Below are positions 1 to 5,785 of a stretch of DNA of 7,374 bases, in pieces. Location of the stretch: the NCBI GenBank assembly GCA_020846105.1, contig JADLEN010000099.1, positions 1 through 7,374 on the forward strand, given 5' to 3'. The DNA comes from Chitinophagaceae bacterium (GTDB lineage: Bacteria; Bacteroidota; Bacteroidia; Chitinophagales; Chitinophagaceae). The translations under genes were made by a program, and so were the position numbers. The notes under the pieces are model-generated. The model was not told the origin of the DNA. It worked only from the letters and a program-made list of their open reading frames with translations, and did not search any database. How positions within the stretch are numbered: position 1 is the first letter of the stretch; every line of letters starts with the position of its first letter.

Positions 1-2
1 CT

Positions 3-599
3 GGTGGTCTTACTGGCATATTCTTGGGGAACTCAGCACTTGATATCCACCTACACGATACCTACTTTGTTATTGCTCACTTTCATATTGTAATGGGTGT
101 ATCCGCATTCTTTGGTATGTTTGCGGGTATATATCATTGGTTTCCTAAAATGTACGGCAGGTATATGAACAAGTCATTGTCTTACATCCACTTCTTCGTT
201 ACTTTTATTGGTGCCTATCTTATATTTTGGCCCATGCACTATGAAGGTATCGCGGGTATGCCTCGTAGGTATTATGACTATAGTGCTTGGGAATCATTCA
301 AAAGTTTCGGATCGCTCAATGCTTTTATTAGTATTGTTGTTATTGTAGTATTCTTTACTCAGTTATTGTTTGTATTCAATTTTTTTGCAAGCATTTGGAA
401 AGGCCAAAAAGTAACCAGTAAAAATCCTTGGGATTCCAACACATTGGAGTGGACAACGGAAATTAACCCTGGTCACGGCAACTGGGTTGGTCCAATACCA
501 GAAGTACATCGTTGGCCATACGACTATCGCGACGATGGTAATGGCAATGATTTCATCCCACAGACAACGCCATTGCGCCCAGGAGAAGAGTCTCATTAA
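3..599 (+). CDS. coxA: Cytochrome c oxidase subunit I (aa3 type), C-terminal part, 5' truncated by the window
   Basis: This is the catalytic subunit of a heme-copper terminal oxidase, which reduces O2 to water and pumps protons in the inner membrane. Only the last 198 residues are present; the reading frame is open to the left edge, so the TTG at 24 is not the start. Seen directly: a [11 protein letters not shown] motif at fragment residues 18-28. By family knowledge its last two His are the heme a3 and low-spin heme a ligands, and its leading His-Asp is the Mg/Mn site. The Arg pair in GMPRRY (fragment residues 88-89) lies 60 residues further on, as in mitochondrial COX1, and contacts heme propionates. 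Three hydrophobic segments (about 22-45, 60-80, 100-125) fit helices X to XII. The tail has the [12 protein letters not shown] motif usual for aa3 oxidases. In Bacteroidota this gene often closes an alternative complex III/cox operon, but nothing upstream is visible. A strong terminator follows 23 bases after the stop. Confidence 0.97.
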   Translation, partial: GGLTGIFLGNSALDIHLHDTYFVIAHFHIVMGVSAFFGMFAGIYHWFPKMYGRYMNKSLSYIHFFVTFIGAYLIFWPMHYEGIAGMPRRYYDYSAWESFKSFGSLNAFISIVVIVVFFTQLLFVFNFFASIWKGQKVTSKNPWDSNTLEWTTEINPGHGNWVGPIPEVHRWPYDYRDDGNGNDFIPQTTPLRPGEESH

Positions 600-621
600 A
601 TTTTACTTATTTCAATTATAC

Positions 622-660
622 ACAACCCTCAAGTCTATCGCTTGAGGGTTGTTTTCTTTT
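622..660 (+). terminator. Intrinsic terminator of coxA
   Basis: A perfect 12-bp inverted repeat (ACAACCCTCAAG at 622-633, its complement at 641-652) with a 7-base loop is followed by a T-rich run, TTTTCTTTT, ending at 660. It begins 22 bases after the oxidase stop codon and so ends that transcription unit. Confidence 0.93.
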
Positions 661-1136
661 CTCCTCTTTGCCCAATGTGAAGACATTTATTATGCATTTC
701 AGCGAATGTCTGCCTGGCAAATAGGCTAAAAGCTCTTGTGTAGGCAATACTATGTTTGATGTATTTTAATCTTGTTTGACCCTAAAATTTTCTTTTGTTG
801 TAAAATCGATAATTTCTAACTCTTATAGTTTTTGCAATAACTAAAACCAAGATTGCGCGTTAAAGATTTAATCGTGATGAAATACTGAACGATAGTACCG
901 AAAGGATGAGAAAGCATAATGTATTTTTGTTTTCTCAGCCATTGAAGGAGATTTGAAGTAGTTATTTTGTCGCAGTGAAGAATCTAATGCGTATGCTGGG
1001 TTAAACTGAGCCAGACAGCAAGGATACCCTTTGTTTTTTTCCCCCTTTTAGGTTTTGTCATGAGGGTTCTGTGGCAATATTTTACTGCAAAGTACTTTAG
1101 ACCATAAGCCTATTAGTTGTGCCTAAGAATTATTGC
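661..1136. other. Intergenic region without a recognised gene
   Basis: I find no convincing coding sequence on either strand. I also see no tRNA, tmRNA, RNase P or SRP RNA signature motifs. Small structures are present: a -7-like box TATGTTTG at 751-758, a 7-bp inverted repeat (TGAGAAA at 907-913, TTTCTCA at 931-937) and a 10-bp palindrome AAAGTACTTT around 1089-1098. One forward frame from about 864 is fairly open but carries stops at 954, 1002 and 1098 and is not called as a gene. The region may hold an unannotated RNA, an eroded gene or only spacer. Confidence 0.6.
751..758 (+). promoter_or_regulatory. Possible -7 box in the coxA-downstream gap
   Basis: TATGTTTG matches the Bacteroidota -7 consensus TAnnTTTG exactly, but there is no TTTG about 19-21 bases upstream (the nearest TTG is only 12 bases away) and no gene follows. 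It would matter only if the 765-1136 stretch is transcribed. An 8-base match with two free positions in AT-rich DNA is weak evidence. Confidence 0.18.
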
Positions 1137-1173
1137 AAAAAAAACACCACAACATTTGGTTATGTTGCGGTGT
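1137..1173 (-). terminator. Intrinsic terminator of the DUF6089 gene
   Basis: Read on the minus strand, a 12-bp stem (1173-1162 with 1155-1144, one G-U pair, 6-base loop) runs into eight consecutive Ts (1144-1137). It begins 20 bases past the stop codon of the leftward gene. On the plus strand the same hairpin is followed after a few bases by a T6 run (1178-1183), so it might also stop rightward transcription, less efficiently. Confidence 0.9.
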
Positions 1174-1193
1174 GACATTTTTTAATTTATATT

Positions 1194-2066
1194 TTATTTT
1201 GTCTTGCTACCTCTTGGGCAAGTCGTTTGCCAATAAGTGCGTGAGTTGCCTGATGCTCTCAAGTAGATGGCTATGGTAATGTTGCCAAACCAGTACCAGT
1301 CATTTGCACGGCTATCGCCACGTTTGTAGCCATAATCTACATAGTTGGCACCACGCTCTTGCCAACCAACGGCCTTGTCGCCACGGTAAGAGAGTTTTAC
1401 AGATTGTGCTCCTTTGTATTTGGATAGCGTATCGAGATTGACATAAGATTTGCTCACGTCATCCAAGTAATCGGTTGTGGTAGGGCGAAAGCCCATTTCT
1501 GCACTTATAACGAGTGTCTTGTTTACCAAAAATTTCATACCTGCGCCAAATGGAAAAGAAACGTTGACATTGGAGTATGGTTTGCGGTCTGGGTATGTAG
1601 GTAGGCCTTGACCTTCGGTTCCTAGATGTTTAAGGAAGACCTTTTCGCCATTCATGCCATTTGCAAATGGATTGCTATAGAATAGTCCGACGCCTGCAAA
1701 TAAATATGGGCTCACTCTAGAGCGCACCCTGTCTATTGGCCAAAAGTTGTATTCTAAACCTGCATGGGCTTCTATTACACGTGTGGTAAAGTTGAGGTTT
1801 CGCTCAAAATTAGCTTGTATATCAGAGAGGCTATCTGCACCAGAGATACTAGCAAATGAAGCACCAAAACGTAGGCCCACGCGCGGGGTCATAAACATTT
1901 TGTAGCTAACACCTACCATTGGGTGGTATCCCGATGATGGAAAAAGCTTGTCTTGCAAATCGCCAGTATAATTGGCTATGCCAAAAGAGAGGCCTGCTTC
2001 ATGATGCTTTTGTGCTTGCGCAAGTGCAGGTATCATGAGAGCTATTGAGAGTATGTATCGTTTCAA
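1194..2066 (-). CDS. DUF6089 family outer-membrane beta-barrel-like protein
   Basis: This is a predicted secreted protein of 290 residues whose molecular role is unknown. I start it at the TTG at 2066, which gives a clean signal peptide: MKRY, a hydrophobic core at residues 5-16, and a cut after AQA at about residue 18. The in-frame ATG at 2135 would add 23 residues, but it lies inside the scpB terminator hairpin. The mature part has alternating aromatic and small residues as in an outer-membrane barrel. It also has marks I associate with DUF6089 of Bacteroidota: NYTGDLQ (32-38), PYLFAGVGLF (120-129), LGTEGQG (148-154), TDYLDDVSKSYV (198-209), RGDSRANDWY (249-258) and a Cys-Pro near the C-terminus. 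The family assignment is from memory of these motifs. It is a single-gene unit with its own terminator. A weak promoter may be TTTG plus TACCTTAC with an 18-base spacer, just inside the upstream hairpin. Confidence 0.88.
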   Translation of the reverse strand: MKRYILSIALMIPALAQAQKHHEAGLSFGIANYTGDLQDKLFPSSGYHPMVGVSYKMFMTPRVGLRFGASFASISGADSLSDIQANFERNLNFTTRVIEAHAGLEYNFWPIDRVRSRVSPYLFAGVGLFYSNPFANGMNGEKVFLKHLGTEGQGLPTYPDRKPYSNVNVSFPFGAGMKFLVNKTLVISAEMGFRPTTTDYLDDVSKSYVNLDTLSKYKGAQSVKLSYRGDKAVGWQERGANYVDYGYKRGDSRANDWYWFGNITIAIYLRASGNSRTYWQTTCPRGSKTK

Positions 2067-2097
2067 GACTATAAAATTTTGAAGATTTAACGCTGTA

Positions 2098-2169
2098 AGG
2101 TAAAACGAAAATGCCGAAAACAAAAGAAAATGCAAAATTTATTTGCTAATTTTCTTTGTTTCGGCATTT
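2098..2169 (-). terminator. Large hairpin terminator of scpB
   Basis: On the minus strand the arm at 2169-2142 pairs with 2136-2108 in about 26 base pairs, interrupted only by two single-A bulges and one two-base bulge, around a 5-base loop. A T-rich run (TTTTCGTTTT) follows. It begins 22 bases after the scpB stop. The competing ATG at 2135 of the next gene sits in its loop-proximal 3' arm. Confidence 0.85.
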
Positions 2170-2191
2170 CTAGTGCGAAAAATACTAAAGA

Positions 2192-2824
2192 TTAGTCTAG
2201 GTTAATATTACCCGTAGCGTCTACGAAAATCTCTGAAGTTGCAATTGCTACTTTTGCTTCTGTGGCATTGGATGGCATTATTAAATCGGTGTTTATGTCT
2301 TTTAATTGTGGTAATTGGCTAGGCGAGTTGATGCCTAAGTAATCCATAAAATATTTGGAAACATTGTAGAGGAGTGGCTTGCCTATTGCATCTTCATTGC
2401 GGCCAGCTATAATAATTAATTCTTTTTCGAGTAGTTTGTGGATAGAGTAATCGGCACTTACACCTCTGATAAATTCGATATCGCTTTTGGTAATGGGTTG
2501 TTTGTAGGCAATAATTGCGAGTGTTTCCATTGCAGAAGCAGATAATTTTTTGATGTGCTTATCGCCATTGAGTTGCAGCACAGTCGTGTGGAATTCTTTT
2601 TTTGTAAGGAACTGATAACCACCCCCTATTTCTTTGAGATGAAAGGGATAAATAGTGGTTTCATACTTTTCGCGAACGGCATCTATTGCTTCTTTAACCC
2701 GTTCTGGCGCTACCTCCATATCTAATGATTGGCTTACAAAATCTATTAGCTCAGGCTCTGTTATAGGTCTTTCACTAGCAAAAATTAGGGCTTCGATATG
2801 TAGTATGAATTGTTCTCGTTGCAT
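2192..2824 (-). CDS. scpB: Segregation and condensation protein B
   Basis: ScpB binds the kleisin ScpA as a dimer and with SMC forms the bacterial condensin that organises and separates chromosomes. The protein is 210 residues when started at the ATG at 2824 (MQREQFILHIEALIFASE), which matches the usual ScpB N-terminus. An in-frame ATG at 2968 would add 48 residues with no family resemblance. Two winged-helix domains are expected: residues about 1-80 and 90-165. The second carries the family signature SASAMETLAIIAYKQPITKS (95-114), followed by IRGVSADYSIHKLLEK (119-134) and GKPLLYNVSKYFMDYLGI (148-165). The tail after about 175 is variable and probably flexible. scpA is not in the window. The gene is divergent from mreB. 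A weak -7-like TAATTTCG lies on the minus strand at 2853-2846, 22 bases before the start. No ribosome-binding site is visible. Confidence 0.95.
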   Translation of the reverse strand: MQREQFILHIEALIFASERPITEPELIDFVSQSLDMEVAPERVKEAIDAVREKYETTIYPFHLKEIGGGYQFLTKKEFHTTVLQLNGDKHIKKLSASAMETLAIIAYKQPITKSDIEFIRGVSADYSIHKLLEKELIIIAGRNEDAIGKPLLYNVSKYFMDYLGINSPSQLPQLKDINTDLIMPSNATEAKVAIATSEIFVDATGNINLD

Positions 2825-3089
2825 GTTCCGGTTTTTTCTATTGCTCGAAATTAAATAGACTTTTCTTTCGGACTTTAAAAAGAAATACACAGCTGTGGGT
2901 AACCAAGCTAATGTTTTAAAATTTGCCAGAGAATGATGTGGCAATTTTTGATAAAATTTATTTAACAAAACAAATAGAGCATTTCTTAGATTTTCTTCAA
3001 AGAATAGTCGCTACCGTGTTAAATTTTTCGCAACTTTGCTACCATTCTAATTTTGATAAAAACTGCCACTAAAGGCATAAAGTATATTT
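2825..3089. other. Divergent intergenic region between scpB and mreB
   Basis: These 265 AT-rich bases separate two genes transcribed away from each other, so both 5' untranslated regions must lie here. The mreB-side promoter is recognisable (see 3024-3055); the scpB side is not clear. An 11-base direct repeat TTTTGATAAAA occurs at 2946-2956 and 3051-3061, its second copy overlapping the mreB -7 box. In such AT-rich DNA this may be chance. Confidence 0.55.
3024..3055 (+). promoter_or_regulatory. Predicted promoter of mreB
   Basis: TAATTTTG at 3048-3055 matches the Bacteroidota -7 consensus TAnnTTTG exactly. Nineteen bases upstream is TTTTT (3024-3028), an imperfect -33 box (consensus TTTG). 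Transcription would start near 3062, giving an untranslated leader of roughly 28 bases. Confidence 0.55.
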
Positions 3090-4112
3090 ATGGGTTTATT
3101 CAGCTTCCTGACACAAGAAATAGCCATCGATTTGGGCACGGCCAACACACTTATCATTCATAACGACCAAGTTGTGGTAGACGAGCCTTCGATAGTAGCC
3201 AAAGACAGAACTACTAACAAAATAGTAGCTGTGGGCAAAAAGGCTATGATGATGCACGAAAAAACCCATGACAACCTCAAAACTATAAGGCCATTGCGCG
3301 ATGGTGTAATCGCAGACTTTGATGCTGCCGAAAGCATGCTACGTGAGTTTATTAAAATGGTAAGCCCAAAGAAAACCTTGTTTCCTCCAAGTTGGCGTAT
3401 GGTAATATGCATCCCATCAAGTATTACTGAGGTAGAAAAAAGAGCCGTACATGACTCTGCCGAGCGTGCAGGTGCTAAAGAGGTTTACATGATTCACGAG
3501 CCAATGGCAGCAGCCTTGGGTATTGGTATAGATGTAGAGGAGCCTACAGGCAATATGATTATTGATATTGGAGGTGGTACTACGGGCATTTCTGTAATAG
3601 CCCTCGGTGGTATTGTATGTGATCAGTCGGTACGTATTGCAGGTGACGAATTTACAAATGACATTATGGAAGCTATGCGCCGTTACCACTCATTACTAAT
3701 AGGTGAGCGCACTGCCGAGCAAATTAAAATACACGTGGGCTCTGCATTAAAAGAGCTGGATACCCCGCCAGATGATATTGCTGTAAATGGCAGGGATTTG
3801 GTAACAGGTATTCCAAAGCAGATAATGGTAAGCTATCAAGAAGTAGCCGAGGCTTTAGATAAATCTTTATTCAAAATAGAAGAAGCAATTCTTAAAGCTT
3901 TAGAAAGCACACCTCCAGAGCTTGCAGCCGATATTTACAGAAGAGGTTTGTATCTCACAGGTGGTGGTGCATTACTGCGTGGACTCGATCGTCGTATTTC
4001 GCACAAAATAAAACTACCCGTACAAGTTGCAGAAGACCCACTTCGTGCGGTAGTGAGAGGCACAGGTTTGGCATTGAAAAATATAACTAGAATGTCGTTC
4101 TTGATGAGATAA
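3090..4112 (+). CDS. mreB: Rod shape-determining actin-like ATPase MreB
   Basis: MreB is a bacterial actin that polymerises on the inner face of the cytoplasmic membrane and directs the lateral wall synthesis machinery. The 340-residue length is full for the family. Nucleotide-binding motifs are intact: phosphate-1 DLGTANT (14-20), EPMAAALG with the catalytic Glu at 137, phosphate-2 DIGGGTTGIS (159-168) and the adenosine motif TGGGALLRG (290-298). The N-terminal MGLFSFL is a short hydrophobic segment that could help membrane attachment, as known for other MreBs. The ATG at 3090 puts DLGTANT at the usual distance from the start. There is no Shine-Dalgarno sequence, as expected in Bacteroidota. 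It is the first gene of an mreBCD cluster, with mreC 69 bases downstream. Confidence 0.98.
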   Translation: MGLFSFLTQEIAIDLGTANTLIIHNDQVVVDEPSIVAKDRTTNKIVAVGKKAMMMHEKTHDNLKTIRPLRDGVIADFDAAESMLREFIKMVSPKKTLFPPSWRMVICIPSSITEVEKRAVHDSAERAGAKEVYMIHEPMAAALGIGIDVEEPTGNMIIDIGGGTTGISVIALGGIVCDQSVRIAGDEFTNDIMEAMRRYHSLLIGERTAEQIKIHVGSALKELDTPPDDIAVNGRDLVTGIPKQIMVSYQEVAEALDKSLFKIEEAILKALESTPPELAADIYRRGLYLTGGGALLRGLDRRISHKIKLPVQVAEDPLRAVVRGTGLALKNITRMSFLMR

Positions 4113-4114
4113 TA

Positions 4115-4138
4115 GCTGTTTGAAAAGCAGCGTATTTT
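4115..4138 (+). terminator. Weak hairpin between mreB and mreC
   Basis: GCTGTTT (4115-4121) can pair with AAGCAGC (4125-4131) with one G-U pair and a 3-base loop, followed by GTATTTT. The stem is short and the T run poor, so it would at most attenuate read-through. A second, wider repeat, ATAGC (4112-4116) with GCTAT (4139-4143), offers an alternative fold. Confidence 0.25.
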
Positions 4139-4181
4139 GCTATAAAAGTCATTTCTTGTCTGCTAATATTCTTACAAACCG

Positions 4182-5057
4182 TTGCGCGTACTTTTATCAT
4201 TTATACTTAGGTTTTTTAATCTCATTCTGTTTTTGGGGTTAGAGTTGGTTTGTGTGTATTTAATAGCCAAAACCAATACCTTACAGGGTAATGAATTAAT
4301 GAATTCTGCTAATCTTGGTGTTGCATTTTGGTACAAAAAGCAATCGGACGTCAGTTATTACTTTGCGCTCAAGGAAGTAAACGACAGCCTATTAAATGAA
4401 AATACAAGGCTAAAAAGACAGCTCGCAGCAGCTACCGAAAGCGATGTGCTCAAAGATAGCTCAGTGATACGCAAAGAGTTGGTAAATGATAGTGTAAAAA
4501 GTGTGCAATATGCCCATTACAAATACCTACAAGCTAGGGTAGTAAACAATTCTATCCAAGCGGCATCCAACTTTATCACTATCAATAGAGGCGCCAAAGA
4601 CGGTATAGAACCCAATATGGCATTGGTATCAGGTACAGGCATTGTAGGTAGGGTTACCAATGTATCTACACATTTTGCAACAGCATTGTCAATTCTCAAT
4701 ACCAAGCAAAGTCTTAGCTCAAAACTTAAGGATGGAACATCTAGTTTTGTATATTGGGAGCAAGCCGCAGGGCCAGACAAGCTGCTGATGAAGATTACCC
4801 AGCCCGAAATAAAAATTCATAAAGGAGATAGTGTATTTACTACTAGCTACTCAACACTCTTCCCCGCCGATATGCTTATAGGCACCATTCAAAAAGTATT
4901 TATTGTCAAGAAAGATAATTCACGCTTATTGCACATTAAGCCTGCAACCAATTTTAGAAACATGGATTACGTGTATGCTATCAAAAACGAATTTATAGAA
5001 GAGCGTCGGAGATTAGAAGACACTACTCAAACCCAACAAGCATTACAGAAGAAATGA
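4182..5057 (+). CDS. mreC: Rod shape-determining protein MreC
   Basis: MreC is a bitopic membrane protein with a periplasmic domain that links MreB and MreD to the wall synthases PBP2 and RodA. The start is the TTG at 4182: an in-frame stop lies at 4164 with no ATG between, and MRVLLSFILRFFNLILFLGLE is the N-terminus typical of Bacteroidota MreC. The 291 residues comprise a short cytoplasmic end, a membrane helix (about 8-28), a coiled coil (about 60-86, with NDSLLNENTRLKRQLA) and the periplasmic beta-barrel domain (about 110-270). That domain carries the family pattern GAKDGIEPNMALVSGTGIVG at 137-156. The last 25 residues are charged and Gln-rich. The stop overlaps the mreD start by ATGA, which implies translational coupling. 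Confidence 0.95.
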   Translation: MRVLLSFILRFFNLILFLGLELVCVYLIAKTNTLQGNELMNSANLGVAFWYKKQSDVSYYFALKEVNDSLLNENTRLKRQLAAATESDVLKDSSVIRKELVNDSVKSVQYAHYKYLQARVVNNSIQAASNFITINRGAKDGIEPNMALVSGTGIVGRVTNVSTHFATALSILNTKQSLSSKLKDGTSSFVYWEQAAGPDKLLMKITQPEIKIHKGDSVFTTSYSTLFPADMLIGTIQKVFIVKKDNSRLLHIKPATNFRNMDYVYAIKNEFIEERRRLEDTTQTQQALQKK

Positions 5058-5596
5058 TACAATACGCAAAATATTTAATTCAGTTTTTCTTGATACTCTT
5101 GTTTCAGGTGATTATACTGAACAACATATTTTTAAACTGGTGGGTAGTGCCTGCCGGGTTCCCCGTATTTGTGCCATATATTTATCCATTGTTTATTTTA
5201 CTGCTACCATTTGAGCTACCGGTATGGGCATTGTTGATTTTAGGCTTTGTATGTGGTAGTGTAATGGATACTTTTATGAACACGCCAGGCATGCACGCCT
5301 TTGCGCTGGTATTAATTGCTTATTTGCGTACCAATGTTTTGTTGGCCCTATTACCAAGAAATATAAAAGAATATAAGCAAGAGTCGCCTTCGATAAAGAG
5401 TTTGGGCTGGTCCTCCTTTATGATCTATACTACATTTCTGATACTAATTCATCACAGCGTTTTTTATATCATAGAATTGTGGAGCCTAAACAATATCGGA
5501 TACCTAATGCTCAAAATATTAGCCTCGGTCATTACTACAATCTTGCTTATTGCAGTTTATTTATTATTGTTTTCGCAGCGGGTATCTCAGCGATAA
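5054..5596 (+). CDS. mreD: Rod shape-determining membrane protein MreD
   Basis: MreD is a small polytopic inner-membrane partner of MreC in the elongasome. The 180 residues are mostly hydrophobic, with about five or six membrane segments (roughly 7-25, 36-53, 57-73, 82-100, 121-141, 150-173). The family signature region is seen as LPFELPVWALLILGFVCGSV (51-70), then MDTFMNTPGMHAFALVLIAYLR (71-92), whose Asp and Gly-x-His-Ala are the conserved positions in MreD. The position directly after mreC, overlapping it by four bases, supports the call. In many Bacteroidota mrdA (PBP2) and rodA follow in the same operon. Here they do not; the next gene is ftsX after 189 bases. The stop codon lies inside the first copy of a 14-base direct repeat. 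Confidence 0.93.
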   Translation: MIQYAKYLIQFFLILLFQVIILNNIFLNWWVVPAGFPVFVPYIYPLFILLLPFELPVWALLILGFVCGSVMDTFMNTPGMHAFALVLIAYLRTNVLLALLPRNIKEYKQESPSIKSLGWSSFMIYTTFLILIHHSVFYIIELWSLNNIGYLMLKILASVITTILLIAVYLLLFSQRVSQR

Positions 5597-5602
5597 TTAT
5601 TT
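5589..5602 (+). repeat. 14-base direct repeat, copy 1 (mreD end)
   Basis: AGCGATAATTATTT occurs here, spanning the mreD stop codon, and again at 5771-5784 just before the ftsX start. The copies are identical over 14 bases, with a 182-base period, and they bracket the whole gap between the genes. Confidence 0.8.
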
Positions 5603-5743
5603 TTTAAGCTATTTAAAATTCAAGAAAGTGTTATAAGTCTGATATCGATAGTATTGCCCATAAAAATTGATGCACATTTTAAAGAGTCAATTTCTTTTAG
5701 GAGTATTTTACCAAAAAAAGGGATAGAATTGACGCATATTTTT

Positions 5744-5751
5744 TAGCTTTG
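5744..5751 (+). promoter_or_regulatory. Predicted -7 box of the ftsX promoter
   Basis: TAGCTTTG matches the Bacteroidota -7 consensus TAnnTTTG exactly and ends 34 bases before the ftsX ATG, the same spacing as at mreB. No good -33 TTTG lies at the usual 19-21 bases upstream; that place is an A-run, and a TTG sits only 12 bases away. Transcription would begin near 5758. This box suggests that ftsX is not wholly dependent on read-through from mreBCD. Confidence 0.45.
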
Positions 5752-5770
5752 GACTTTTACACACATTTTT

Positions 5771-5784
5771 AGCGATAATTATTT
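5771..5784 (+). repeat. 14-base direct repeat, copy 2 (ftsX leader)
   Basis: This is the second copy of AGCGATAATTATTT, ending one base before the ftsX ATG. It pairs with the copy at 5589-5602. Confidence 0.8.
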
Positions 5785-5785
5785 A

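Noticed and set aside
24..26. TTG at 24 as the start of a short 191-residue oxidase-like gene
   Set aside because: The oxidase frame is open to the window edge, and the residues before the TTG continue the subunit I sequence; the gene is merely cut by the window.
363..596. Minus-strand open frame inside coxA
   Set aside because: It is antisense to the conserved oxidase C-terminus and has no family features; it is a by-product of the real gene's codons.
661..1136. tmRNA, RNase P RNA, SRP RNA or tRNA in the long gap
   Set aside because: None of the conserved sequence cores of these RNAs nor a cloverleaf with a T-loop motif could be found by eye.
2067..2135. ATG at 2135 as start of the DUF6089 gene
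   Set aside because: It lies in the scpB terminator hairpin and buries the signal peptide 23 residues inside the protein.
2825..2968. N-terminal extension of scpB by 48 residues from an ATG at 2968
   Set aside because: The extension shows no similarity to ScpB, is rich in mixed hydrophobic and basic residues, and the ATG at 2824 gives the standard ScpB N-terminus and length.
5589..5784. Miniature transposon between mreD and ftsX with a 14-base target duplication
   Set aside because: The ends of the enclosed 168 bases are not inverted repeats of each other, and 14 bases is unusual for a target duplication.
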